Source of the DNA: Salinivirgaceae bacterium
Lineage (GTDB): Bacteria > Bacteroidota > Bacteroidia > Bacteroidales > SZUA-534
Direction of reading: 5' to 3'
Length of the DNA stretch: 36,169 nucleotides
Assembly: GCA_030620515.1 (NCBI GenBank)
Contig: JAUXEM010000013.1
Span: forward strand, 1 to 36,169
Shown: positions 8,968-16,747 of the stretch, in pieces
Numbering within the stretch: the first letter of the stretch is position 1
Layout: every line of letters begins with the position of its first letter
Translations under genes and position numbers: made by a program
Notes under the pieces: generated by a model
What the model was told of the DNA's origin: nothing
The model's input: the letters and a program-made list of their open reading frames with translations, nothing else
The model's database searches: none

Positions 8968-10434
8968 TTATTTGTCGTGTTTTATAATTTGATAAATGCT
9001 TTTTACTTTTATTAAGCCTATACTAAATGCTAATATTCCACTTAATGTTACCATTATGCCTAAACTAACTATCCAGTTATAAGGTAAGTCGCGCGAAATT
9101 ACACCAATTAAAATTACTCCGGCTGCAAATATCAGTAATAAAATTAAAAGTTTATAATTTACTCTAAGTTTAAACACTCTAAAAACTAAAATTATTTGAA
9201 TCAGAGCAATAAACGATTGAGTTATTAAGGCTGAAATTGCAGATCCAAGAGCTTGGTGTTTTGGTATTAACACTAAGTTTAGAACAACGCTTAATACTAC
9301 ACCAATAGCTGCCAATATATTAAGTTGTTTCAAATTGCCATTCGCTGTTAATAATGTTCCGAAAATATAGGTTGACGAAATAAACACAAAACCTGTCATT
9401 AATATACCAAAAATATCTGCTGAGTTTTGCACATGACTATGATATAGCACATTGATTATTTCGTTTCGGTAGAATACGCAGCTAGCAGCAATAATAACAG
9501 CTGGAATTATTATTAAAACAAAAGAAAGTTTTGTAAGCTGCCCAATTGGTTCCTTTAGTTTTAACATGCGCGAAAACATTGGCAATAATAAACCTGCAAA
9601 TAGCAATGCAAAATTTAATGCTCCATCTAAAAACACATAGCCTTGTGCATAAATTCCTGCTTGTTGGTTCCCATTAGGTAATAAGCGTTCTAGTAAAATT
9701 GAATCTATTCTTGTGTAAGCACCCATAAGTAATGCTAAAATAGCAAACGGATAACTTTTTTTGAGAATGGCTATTATAAACCCAAAGTCGAATTTAGGTT
9801 TTATTCTACCGCTATGAACAAGGACTAGAACAAATGTAATTATTGCTGTCAATACATAAGCCGCTGTTTGGGCAAATACAAACCATTTTATTTGAAATGG
9901 AGTTTTTGTAAAGTTTCCCCACAATAAAATACTGCAAAATAGTATCATGAGGGCACGATCTAATACTGAAATAAAACTGTCGGTTTTAAACAGATGTAAA
10001 CCGGCTAAATTAGACCTTAAGTAAAGAACAAAGGATAATAGAAACTGATTAAAAACAAGAAATAGTAGGAAAGTAATTTGTGTAGCATTATACCCTGAAA
10101 CCCAGGCAATGGAAATGCTAATTATGAAATATACTATGGATAAAAGTACTTTGAGTACAATGATATTGGAGAAATGCTTATTCAGTAATTTACTGTTCTG
10201 AGAAATATTGCGGTTATTAAAATTATTGATTCCCAAATCGAGAAACATATTAAGAATAACCGAAAAATTGAATAGAGCAAAATAAAATCCATACTCTTCT
10301 GGCCCAACAGCATTCTGTACACTAATGTTAATTCCAAATATCCAAAATGGCTTAACAAGTAGGTTAAGAAATAATAATAATGCCAGATTTGTTATAAATT
10401 TTCGCTTCACACTTCCCCTATTAGTGAATAGCAA
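8968..10434 (-). CDS. Polysaccharide flippase (MOP superfamily, Wzx-like)
   Basis: The 488-aa product has about 12-14 predicted membrane helices along its whole length, a basic N-terminal end (RGSVKRKFITN) and the sequence feel of the oligosaccharide flippase branch of the MOP superfamily (AVGPEEYGFYFALFNFS, YTRIDSILLERLLPN, QQAGIYAQGYVFLDG). Such proteins move lipid-linked oligosaccharides across the inner membrane. Its downstream neighbour is a GT117-family membrane protein, consistent with surface glycan or glycoprotein assembly, although no full glycan cluster is present. The substrate cannot be told. Confidence 0.9.
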   Translation of the reverse strand: MLFTNRGSVKRKFITNLALLLFLNLLVKPFWIFGINISVQNAVGPEEYGFYFALFNFSVILNMFLDLGINNFNNRNISQNSKLLNKHFSNIIVLKVLLSIVYFIISISIAWVSGYNATQITFLLFLVFNQFLLSFVLYLRSNLAGLHLFKTDSFISVLDRALMILFCSILLWGNFTKTPFQIKWFVFAQTAAYVLTAIITFVLVLVHSGRIKPKFDFGFIIAILKKSYPFAILALLMGAYTRIDSILLERLLPNGNQQAGIYAQGYVFLDGALNFALLFAGLLLPMFSRMLKLKEPIGQLTKLSFVLIIIPAVIIAASCVFYRNEIINVLYHSHVQNSADIFGILMTGFVFISSTYIFGTLLTANGNLKQLNILAAIGVVLSVVLNLVLIPKHQALGSAISALITQSFIALIQIILVFRVFKLRVNYKLLILLLIFAAGVILIGVISRDLPYNWIVSLGIMVTLSGILAFSIGLIKVKSIYQIIKHDK

Positions 10435-10632
10435 CGAATATAGTATAATATGCTAGAATGAAAAAGAATTCCTTGCAAATTATCGGTAATATTTTGTTAT
10501 GAAGAATATTAGTATAAGTCTGGTTTTATTGGTTTGTTTTAAATTTGTAATGTTCTTATGAAATTGCCTGCATTCACCCAACTATTAAATATATTGCAAT
10601 AAATATCAAAAAGAACGAGTAAAGGGAATTTT
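10435..10632. other. Intergenic stretch without recognised feature
   Basis: AT-rich spacer between the flippase and methyltransferase genes, both on the minus strand. Only very short ORFs are present, and no strong hairpin with a T-run was found. Confidence 0.5.
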
Positions 10633-11484
10633 CTATTTGTGTATTTTAATCCAAAACGAACCACCATGCCTTTCAACACCCTCTAAATTAGGGTGATTCC
10701 AAATCGGTTCAATTTGTTTTTTTAGTTCTTGATCCTCATATATGAAATAATTTGGCAGTATAGATTCATATTTTTCGCTGTTTGCTAGTAAATACATTGC
10801 TAAACCATATTGTTCTGAATAAAACCTATCACACATAAACTGTGGATAATCATATGGCAAATAAATATCATGAATGTGGACTATTACGCCCTTTTTTAAA
10901 AAAGGAAGAACCTCTAGATAAAAAACAAGCGAATCGGAATTAGGGAGTATTCTGTGAGAATTGTCTATAAATAAAATATCATTTTCCTCAAGTTCATGTA
11001 GAAAACTAAAATCAATATCTTCAAAAGGTTTTCTAATTACTTCATCTGCTAATTCATCAATTTCAGCTCTTGGTTGTGGATCAATTGAAATAATTTTTGT
11101 GTTAAGATTATTATCTTGCTTTGCTTTATAGGCAACTTTTGTTGAGTTTCCAGATCCAATTTCAATATATTTATTTGGTTTAATCTCAGATATTAGGGTA
11201 TATATACCAATAATATCTAAACCTGGCAAAAAATTATTATTCCAAACAGGAGCCAAATTATTTGTGGTAGAAATGCTTTTTCTTATTTCGTGGATTTTAT
11301 TAGAATATGACAATGCTTTATTTATGTAATGCACATATGTTTCTCTATTCGAGTTTATTATATTATATAGTAATTTATGCGGAGGATTACCATGACCATA
11401 TCGAGGTTTAAAATTAACCTTGTACTCAAGAAAAAGATTTTGATGTTTAAGAGATAAAAACCTATATATTTCTTTAATATTCAT
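10633..11484 (-). CDS. Class I SAM-dependent methyltransferase
   Basis: The 283-aa product has a Rossmann core with motif I KYIEIGSGNSTKVAYKA (about 108-123), an acidic strand end IISIDPQPRAE, motif LFIDNSHRILPNSDS and a post-core histidine-rich HIHDIYLPYDYP. This pattern is that of the Methyltransf_24-type proteins often found in glycan and natural-product loci. The substrate is unknown. It follows no tight operon: 198 bp separate it from the flippase, and the next gene upstream (rnhB) is divergent. Its lower GC and loose spacing would fit a recently acquired surface-glycan gene, but that is inference. Confidence 0.82.
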   Translation of the reverse strand: MNIKEIYRFLSLKHQNLFLEYKVNFKPRYGHGNPPHKLLYNIINSNRETYVHYINKALSYSNKIHEIRKSISTTNNLAPVWNNNFLPGLDIIGIYTLISEIKPNKYIEIGSGNSTKVAYKAKQDNNLNTKIISIDPQPRAEIDELADEVIRKPFEDIDFSFLHELEENDILFIDNSHRILPNSDSLVFYLEVLPFLKKGVIVHIHDIYLPYDYPQFMCDRFYSEQYGLAMYLLANSEKYESILPNYFIYEDQELKKQIEPIWNHPNLEGVERHGGSFWIKIHK

Positions 11485-11612
11485 ATTAAATTATTACTAA
11501 GAATGGGTGTTCAATATTCGTACTTCCAAAATTAAAATATTTTTTTATAATTACTATTTATTAGTTCCATTTTCGAGAATATTACATGTTTTTTATTCAA
11601 CGAATAATCTTT

Positions 11613-11620
11613 TACATTTG
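11613..11620 (+). promoter_or_regulatory. -7 box for rnhB
   Basis: TACATTTG matches the Bacteroidota -7 consensus TAnnTTTG exactly and lies 15 nt before the chosen ATG of rnhB at 11636. This argues that the longer ORF-track start at 11507 is too early. No clear -33 element is visible. Confidence 0.6.
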
Positions 11621-11635
11621 CTCAAAATCAAACTA

Positions 11636-12241
11636 ATGGCAAATTTACTTCCGTATTTTAAAAAGGGTGTTATTGAAGCAGGGTGTGATGAAGCAGGGCG
11701 AGGTTGTTTGGCGGGTCCCGTATATGCGGCTGCTGTAATTTTACCTGTAGATTTTAATCATAGTGTGTTAAACGATTCAAAACAACTTTCTGAGAAAAAG
11801 CGCTACCAAGTAAGAGAGTATATACTTGAAAATGCTATTGAATGGGCTGTTGGGGTCTGCTCAGCTCAAGAGGTAGATCAGCATAATGTATTAAATGCGT
11901 CTATTATTAGCATGCAAAAAGCTCTAAGCCAATTAAAAGTAGGTTTTGAGCACATTATAATTGATGGAAATAAGTTTAAACCTTATGGTACCATTCCTTA
12001 TGAAACTATTGTAAAAGGCGACGGTAAATATTTCTCGATTGCTGCGGCTTCAGTTCTGGCAAAGACTTATCGCGACGACTATATGCTTGAATTACACGAA
12101 AAGTATCCGGAGTATAATTGGAAGAGAAACAAAGGGTATCCAACAAAAATTCATCGAGCTGCTATTAAAGAGTTTGGAATTTCGCCTTTTCATAGAAAGA
12201 CATTTCGTTTGTTAGACAAACAGTTGAAATTAGAATTTTAG
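11636..12241 (+). CDS. rnhB: Ribonuclease HII
   Basis: RNase HII cleaves the RNA strand of RNA-DNA hybrids and nicks at single ribonucleotides misincorporated in DNA. The signature CDEAGRGCLAGPVYAAAVIL (residues 17-36 of this start) carries the Asp-Glu metal ligands; IIIDGNKF and KGDGKYFSIAAASVLAKTYRD supply the remaining active-site Asp and the conserved Lys/Ser region. The ORF-track start gives 244 aa, with 43 extra residues unlike the family. Starting at ATG 11636 gives 201 aa, the usual length, and sits just behind a consensus -7 box. It stands alone, divergent from the methyltransferase gene. Confidence 0.96.
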   Translation: MANLLPYFKKGVIEAGCDEAGRGCLAGPVYAAAVILPVDFNHSVLNDSKQLSEKKRYQVREYILENAIEWAVGVCSAQEVDQHNVLNASIISMQKALSQLKVGFEHIIIDGNKFKPYGTIPYETIVKGDGKYFSIAAASVLAKTYRDDYMLELHEKYPEYNWKRNKGYPTKIHRAAIKEFGISPFHRKTFRLLDKQLKLEF

Positions 12242-12317
12242 CTCTTGGAGTATAATTCCCCGAGAATTATTTACTGTATATAATTGAATACCAACAAAAA
12301 GACAGATAAATGCTCAG

Positions 12318-12478
12318 GGCAACCGCATTCAAAAATATAAAAACAATCCACTACTTGCTCAAATCTGCACTAAAATAATTAAAAATCAACTTTAGTTGAT
12401 TTAAATTCGTGTTAATTTAGTGTAATTCGTGGAGAAACAAACTGTGTTTCATTAATTTAAATTCTAAATGCGGTTACC
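12318..12478. repeat. Nested inverted-repeat element downstream of rnhB
   Basis: AACCGCATT (12322-12330) pairs with AATGCGGTT (12467-12475). Inside lie CACTAAA (12368-12374) against TTTAGTG (12416-12422) and a near-perfect hairpin AAATCAACT/AGTTGATTT (12383-12402). The stretch is non-coding. The nested symmetry suggests a dispersed structured repeat, but ends and target duplication are not clear. Confidence 0.5.
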
Positions 12479-12498
12479 ATGGCTAAATGCTGCCTCTT

Positions 12499-12765
12499 TT
12501 ATTTTATTAATTTGCGTAGTTTCTCAAATATTTTGTCTGCTTCGGTAATTAATTCTTGTCTTACCTTTCTGAAATATTTAGTTGACACTTCCTCTGGATT
12601 GTTAATTTTCTTAATCAATGAATTCCGCAATTCAACGGCTTCTTCAACTAATTTTACTGCCTTATCTCTTTTTTCAGGATGTAAAGACATGTAAGTGTTA
12701 CAATCTGAAATTATTTCGTAAGAAAGATAATTTACCTCGTTTTTTAGATCTCTAATTTTAGCCAT
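12499..12765 (-). CDS. Small conserved helical protein of Bacteroidota
   Basis: The 88-aa product is predicted almost entirely helical and highly charged (MAKIRDLKNEVNYLSYEII, DKAVKLVEEAVELRNSLIKKINNPEE). It resembles a widespread uncharacterised Bacteroidota family that begins with an M-x-K-I-x-D-L-K-x-E-V/I-N-Y pattern and has a conserved HPEK segment. No signal peptide or catalytic motif is visible. It is isolated, with rnhB on one side and a repeat-rich gap plus the Mrp gene on the other. The function is unknown. The overlapping plus-strand ORF 12479-12694 is a shadow. Confidence 0.8.
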   Translation of the reverse strand: MAKIRDLKNEVNYLSYEIISDCNTYMSLHPEKRDKAVKLVEEAVELRNSLIKKINNPEEVSTKYFRKVRQELITEADKIFEKLRKLIK

Positions 12766-13159
12766 GCTATAAAATATTTATTATAAAGCGAAAATACAAA
12801 TTGGGCACGAATTATTAAAATATTTACCCCTATTTATTTTTCTTGTTTTTTTGTTTTGTTTTTTCCCGACTAACCAGTCGGGCAGGTTGAATTTTAAAGC
12901 CTAGTGGGCCTGCCCCGAGGATTTTTTATTGTCAAATTATAGGTTAAAACCCTGCTAACTACCCTAGCGGTAGTCAGGTTTTATTGCAGCTACTTTAGTT
13001 TCTATAAATTTCCTCTTTTAAGGGCAAAGCCACTAAGGTACTAAGACACAAAGTGAAAAAGTCCATTAACAATACTCTTAGTGACTTTGTGTCTTCGTAG
13101 TAAAAAATGTGCGAATTTCATTCGCTTTCAAAACCTATGGATTTTTAATCCATAGTGGT
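12766..13159. repeat. Repeat-rich intergenic stretch with several palindromes
   Basis: No gene is seen. It holds CCCGACTaaccAGTCGGG (12865-12882), the imperfect palindrome AAAACCcTG...CAGGTTTT (12946-12982), and TACTAAGACACAAAGT (13039-13054) against ACTTTGTGTCTTCGTA (13084-13099), one mismatch, with CACTAAG/CTTAGTG nested near it (13031-13037, 13077-13083). A GCGAAtttcaTTCGC hairpin (13111-13125) follows. These look like dispersed non-coding repeats of the kind scattered through Bacteroidota genomes. Confidence 0.7.
13130..13159 (-). terminator. Possible terminator of the Mrp gene
   Basis: CTATGGATT (13135-13143) and AATCCATAG (13147-13155) form a perfect 9-bp stem with a 3-nt loop just after the Mrp stop. 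The minus-strand tail is only GGTTTTG, so termination efficiency is uncertain. Confidence 0.5.
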
Positions 13160-14281
13160 TTAGTTTGTACTACAACCTTTGCTATTTTCATCAATTAGAA
13201 CTCTCTGGGTTGTTAAACGGTTTGTGTTTCTACTTTCAACAATATCGATAAAATTACTTGCCATATCATAAAAAGCCTTACCAGTAATTGTATTTTCATC
13301 AACCGCAACAGGAGTTCCAGAATCTCCCCCCTCGCGAATACTTTGTACTATTGGAATTTGACCCAATAAAGGAGTATTTATTTTTTCAGCCAATTCTTTA
13401 CAACCATCTTTGCCAAATATATAATATTTGTTTTCAGGCAGTTCTGCAGGAGTAAACCAAGCCATGTTTTCTACAAGACCAAGTACAGGGACATTAATTT
13501 TTTCTCCTTTAAACATGTTTATTCCCTTTATAGCATCGGCTAAAGCAACACTTTGCGGCGTGCTTACAATTACAGCACCTGTTACTGCAAGTTCTTGTAC
13601 TAGTGTTAAGTGAATGTCGCTTGTGCCAGGTGGTAGGTCAATTAATAGGTAATCTAACTTTCCCCAGTCGCCTTGAAAAAGTAATTGCTTAAGTGCGCCA
13701 GAAGCCATTGGGCCTCGCCAAACTAATGCATCTACCGGATTAACAAAAAAGCCAATAGATAACATTTTCACTCCATATTTTTCAGCAGGAGTAATTATCT
13801 CCTTCCCATTTCTATTTGTAACCTCAGGTTTAGCATCTTCTAATCCAAACATTTTTGGCACCGATGGTCCAAAAATATCGGCATCAACTAAACCAACCGA
13901 TTTGCCTTGTTTTGCTAAAGCGACAGCCAAATTTGAAGCAACAGTTGATTTTCCAACGCCACCTTTACCTGATGCAATAGCAATAATATTTTTCACACCT
14001 TCTAAAGAAGATTCTGTTTCGTCTTCTTTTATTGTCATGGCTTTTATATTGCCTCGAATCTCAACAGTATTGCCTAAGCCTGCTTCAATAGCAGCAACGC
14101 AGTCTTTTTTAAGATTTGCAATGTTTGTTGTATTTGCTTTATTGAATACCAAAGAAAATGAAATCTTATTATCTTCAATAACTAATTCTTGTACCATCCC
14201 TAAAGAAATAATATCTTTTTTGTGTTCGGGGTGTATTACCTTGCGTAAAGCCGCAAAAACTTGTTCTGTTGAATATGACAT
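13160..14281 (-). CDS. apbC: Mrp/ApbC (Nbp35-type) Fe-S cluster carrier ATPase
   Basis: The 373-aa product has an N-terminal MIP18/DUF59 domain (about 1-90) and a P-loop ATPase domain with deviant Walker A SGKGGVGKST (about 104-113), LVDADIFGPSVPKMFG and LLIDLPPGTSD. Family members carry and transfer Fe-S clusters. The canonical CxxC that bridges a cluster between monomers is not seen where expected: the segment after VENMAWF reads TPAELPENKYYIFGKDGC. A lone Cys is near the C-terminus (SKGCSTN). This CxxC-less form is, from memory, common in Bacteroidota. The gene stands alone between repeat-rich gaps. Confidence 0.94.
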   Translation of the reverse strand: MSYSTEQVFAALRKVIHPEHKKDIISLGMVQELVIEDNKISFSLVFNKANTTNIANLKKDCVAAIEAGLGNTVEIRGNIKAMTIKEDETESSLEGVKNIIAIASGKGGVGKSTVASNLAVALAKQGKSVGLVDADIFGPSVPKMFGLEDAKPEVTNRNGKEIITPAEKYGVKMLSIGFFVNPVDALVWRGPMASGALKQLLFQGDWGKLDYLLIDLPPGTSDIHLTLVQELAVTGAVIVSTPQSVALADAIKGINMFKGEKINVPVLGLVENMAWFTPAELPENKYYIFGKDGCKELAEKINTPLLGQIPIVQSIREGGDSGTPVAVDENTITGKAFYDMASNFIDIVESRNTNRLTTQRVLIDENSKGCSTN

Positions 14282-14345
14282 AACTATTTTTACATTTTAA
14301 CTTATTAGCAGAATTAACGGTTTAAAACGTTTTTTGTTCCTTGCA

Positions 14346-14378
14346 AAAAGATAAAACCGGCAATAATTAAGCCGGTTT
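14346..14378 (-). terminator. Orphan rho-independent terminator
   Basis: AAACCGGC (14354-14361) and GCCGGTTT (14371-14378) form a perfect 8-bp stem with a 9-nt loop. On the minus strand it is followed by TTATCTTTTT. It lies upstream of the Mrp gene on the same strand, so it must end a transcript from further right, where no intact gene is annotated. Confidence 0.75.
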
Positions 14379-15266
14379 CAATTTATATGACAAATTAACT
14401 TAGAATCTGTTTAAGCTTGGTATAATTTGTTTCCATCTAAAATAAACGCATGACTTAACTCCTGTGTGAGCAGAAATGTCGAATTTTATCCTTTATCTCT
14501 GTTACAATGGTTCGGCATACTTTTATATCTATCTGATATATAATTAATTACAATAATTGGCACAATATGACTAATTGACCTGTCTGCGGCAAGGCAGACT
14601 TAATATAAAATTTTTGCAACTTAGCGGCTTTGTGAGAAACAAAGACCTGTCTGCCACAGGCAGGTTTAACGCAGTAATACTATTAAAAACATCGTTAAAA
14701 TAAATAGTTCTTTGCATAAAGCTGTTTCACAAGACACAAATAAATATCGCAAATAATTATAAATAGAAATTTCATAGTAATAGTAGGTTTTGAAAGGATT
14801 AATATTTGAAATATGATTTTGCTTTTCAATATAGTGAAAGAGCACTATAAAATAGCCTGCCTGATGGTAGGTAGGTGATTCAAACCTCAACATAAGCACA
14901 AATTTTAAACGGATGAAACCATCATGCGAGGGAGGCCCGCCTGAACAAATCGAGCAGGCAAATATTTACAGTCAAGCCTGCCAGTAGCAGACAAGCTCGC
15001 ACTAAAGGATATGATTAAAAATGAATACTTAACTAATTTTTAAACGGATGAAAGAATTTATCTTTAAAGAAAATATAAACTATGGTAAAAATTTAATGAA
15101 AATATAACAAATGGCTTATACTTACAGGCGTTCAAGTATGTAGATATGTGGATAAAGCAATCAATTAATTTGAAGAAACTAATGTAAATAGAAAATAAAA
15201 TGATTTTTATGCTAAACAGTTGTTATTATGTTATGTTTTTTTTAGAAATTGTAAAAAATTATAAAT
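14379..15266. repeat. Gene-free stretch rich in GC-rich palindromic repeats
   Basis: Between the orphan terminator and the response-regulator gene I see no convincing gene. It holds GTCTGCggcaagGCAGAC (14582-14599), ACCTGTCTGccaCAGGCAGGT (14645-14665, one mismatch), the degenerate CCTGCCTG...TAGGTAGG (14856-14875), further CCTGC-rich copies (14934-15000), and a direct repeat AATTTTAAACGGATGAAA (14901-14918) / AATTTTTAAACGGATGAAA (15035-15053). The ORF-track entry 14666-14899 is made partly of this repeat family and is probably not a gene. Confidence 0.7.
14411..14485 (-). pseudogene. Possible 3'-end remnant of a lost gene
   Basis: A 24-codon open stretch with no start codon encodes LLTQELSHAFILDGNKLYQA and then stops 33 bp before the orphan terminator. 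The composition is protein-like, unlike the surrounding repeats. It could be the tail of a dead gene or part of a small non-coding RNA. I do not recognise the parent. Confidence 0.3.
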
Positions 15267-15671
15267 ATGGATTTTAATTGGCAAGGAAAAGTTATATTGA
15301 TAGCAGAAGATGAACTAGCAAATTTCCTTTTTGTTGAAAAAATATTTGAGGGAACAAAAGTCTCAATTATTAGAGCTCACGATGGTTCTGAAGCGATAGA
15401 TTTCGTTCTCAATAATTCAAATATAGATTTAGTATTAATGGATATTTATATGCCAAATGTTGACGGGTTTGAGGCAACTAAAATTATAAAAGAAATGAAG
15501 CCAAATTTACCAGTTATTGCTCAAACCTGCTACGATAAGGATATTGACATAAAAAAAATAGAGCAAGCACAGTTCAGTGCTTTTATTAGAAAGCCAATAA
15601 ATATTAATAAATTATTAGTTGTTGTCGAAAAGTATTTAAAACCCTCGTTAATTGCGGATGCGGATATTTAG
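15267..15671 (+). CDS. Single-domain response regulator (CheY-like)
   Basis: The 134-aa product is a lone receiver domain. The acidic pair Glu14-Asp15 (LIAEDELANF), phospho-acceptor Asp59 (LVLMDIYMPNVDGFEA), conserved Thr87 (AQTCYD) and Lys109 (IRKPI) are all in place, so phosphorylation should be possible. There is no output domain, so it probably acts by protein-protein contact, for instance with a histidine kinase phosphorelay or motility partner. No kinase lies in the window and the nearest neighbour is convergent. A chemoreceptor gene occurs 17 kb away but a link is speculative. Confidence 0.92.
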   Translation: MDFNWQGKVILIAEDELANFLFVEKIFEGTKVSIIRAHDGSEAIDFVLNNSNIDLVLMDIYMPNVDGFEATKIIKEMKPNLPVIAQTCYDKDIDIKKIEQAQFSAFIRKPININKLLVVVEKYLKPSLIADADI

Positions 15672-15699
15672 AATAGGTTAAACAAATTAATAATTTGTA

Positions 15700-16422
15700 T
15701 TACATATTATCAAGTTTCAAATTTGAGAATGACAGCTTTTCATGCTTTCTGTATACGTATACAACTCCATAAGATGCACACTTTACCCGTTTTTCTTCAG
15801 CATCTAAATCGTTGTAGGTATTTTCAATTTCATTCCAAAGGGTTAAAATAATACGATCGGCATTATCGCGTAAGACAGAAATTTTTATGAGAGCTTTGTT
15901 GTGCGACTCCTGTAGATATTTCTGATTTTTATGTATCCTTAAGAAATCCTCATAATGAACCTTTACTCTTGCAATTGATGGGTTAGTTACTGGAGACTGC
16001 CCAGTGAAAAGCCTTTTTTCTTCTCCTGCAATTATTCTTTCTCCCCATTTAATAATATCGTTCTCAGTATTTAGTCTAGGTAGCTTTTTATCATATTCCT
16101 CTAAATTAAATAGATTTCTCGTTTCTAATTTTAGTTCACCACGAATAATGGAAAAATTTAATACTTGTATAAAATGCGAAATAAATAAACGTGCTTTTCT
16201 TAAATATTCAATATGTTTTTTATTTTTCTCAGCTTGCCGTTCTAAAGATTCTTTCTGAATATCAGTAGTTTGTTTGAATTCAGGAAAGAAATACTTTAAT
16301 TCTTGATAAGTTGAAATATTATAGGCTAATTGGTATGGGGGTATTTTTTCAGCAATTACTAGTGCCTTTTGCATAGCTCGTAATCGGGCACTGTCTGTAT
16401 TCGGAAGTCGACGATAAGGCAT
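15700..16422 (-). CDS. Conserved Bacteroidota protein of unknown function
   Basis: The 240-aa product is soluble with no signal peptide. It starts MPYRRLPNTDSARLRAMQKA, a motif I associate with an uncharacterised Bacteroidota family. It is mostly helical with a long central charged section (SLERQAEKNKKHIEYLRKAR) and a C-terminal segment ending ASYGVVYVYRKHEKLSF. No catalytic residues can be named. It converges with the response-regulator gene, 28 bp apart. The long 16004-16258 plus-strand ORF is a shadow. Confidence 0.75.
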   Translation of the reverse strand: MPYRRLPNTDSARLRAMQKALVIAEKIPPYQLAYNISTYQELKYFFPEFKQTTDIQKESLERQAEKNKKHIEYLRKARLFISHFIQVLNFSIIRGELKLETRNLFNLEEYDKKLPRLNTENDIIKWGERIIAGEEKRLFTGQSPVTNPSIARVKVHYEDFLRIHKNQKYLQESHNKALIKISVLRDNADRIILTLWNEIENTYNDLDAEEKRVKCASYGVVYVYRKHEKLSFSNLKLDNM

Positions 16423-16747
16423 ACCTTAGATATTTGTAAGTACGAATATAACAACCTAAACTATAAAATGCAAGCCATTCGCAATTTAAATGTGCTGAAA
16501 TACAAAAAGATAACCTAATTTTTATGTTTTTATACTTAACCTTTATAGAAAAAATATTACAGTAGTTCCTAATTAACATAAGTTACCCAAATAGAACAAA
16601 ACGACTTTTTTTGCGTAATAGCTGTAACGTATTCAAAAAAAAGGAGACTTAATAAGGACGATATGTACTATTGTATACAACATATAGTACATATTAGTAA
16701 TAACATTTTTTTATATTTTATTTGCACTGAATTTTAAATTTTTTTAA
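16423..16747. other. Divergent intergenic region upstream of the S46 peptidase
   Basis: This 325-bp spacer separates two divergent genes. It holds the inverted repeat at 16661-16694 and, just before the peptidase start, TTTATTTG (16717-16724), one base off the -7 consensus at a suitable distance. No gene is seen; the 16349-16579 ORF is a shadow or noise. Confidence 0.55.
16661..16694. promoter_or_regulatory. Nested palindrome, candidate operator of the S46 peptidase gene
   Basis: ATATGTACTA (16661-16670) and TAGTACATAT (16685-16694) are perfect 10-bp inverted repeats, and the spacer contains the palindrome TTGTATACAA (16671-16680). It lies 23 bp before the near-consensus -7 box, where an activator could bind. 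Binding protein unknown. Confidence 0.5.

Noticed and set aside
11507-11635. N-terminal extension of RNase HII in the ORF track.
   Set aside because: Not family-like, and a consensus -7 box lies inside it just before the better ATG at 11636.
14666-14899. 77-aa minus-strand ORF in the track.
   Set aside because: It is built partly from the GC-rich palindromic repeat family and has no protein-like pattern.
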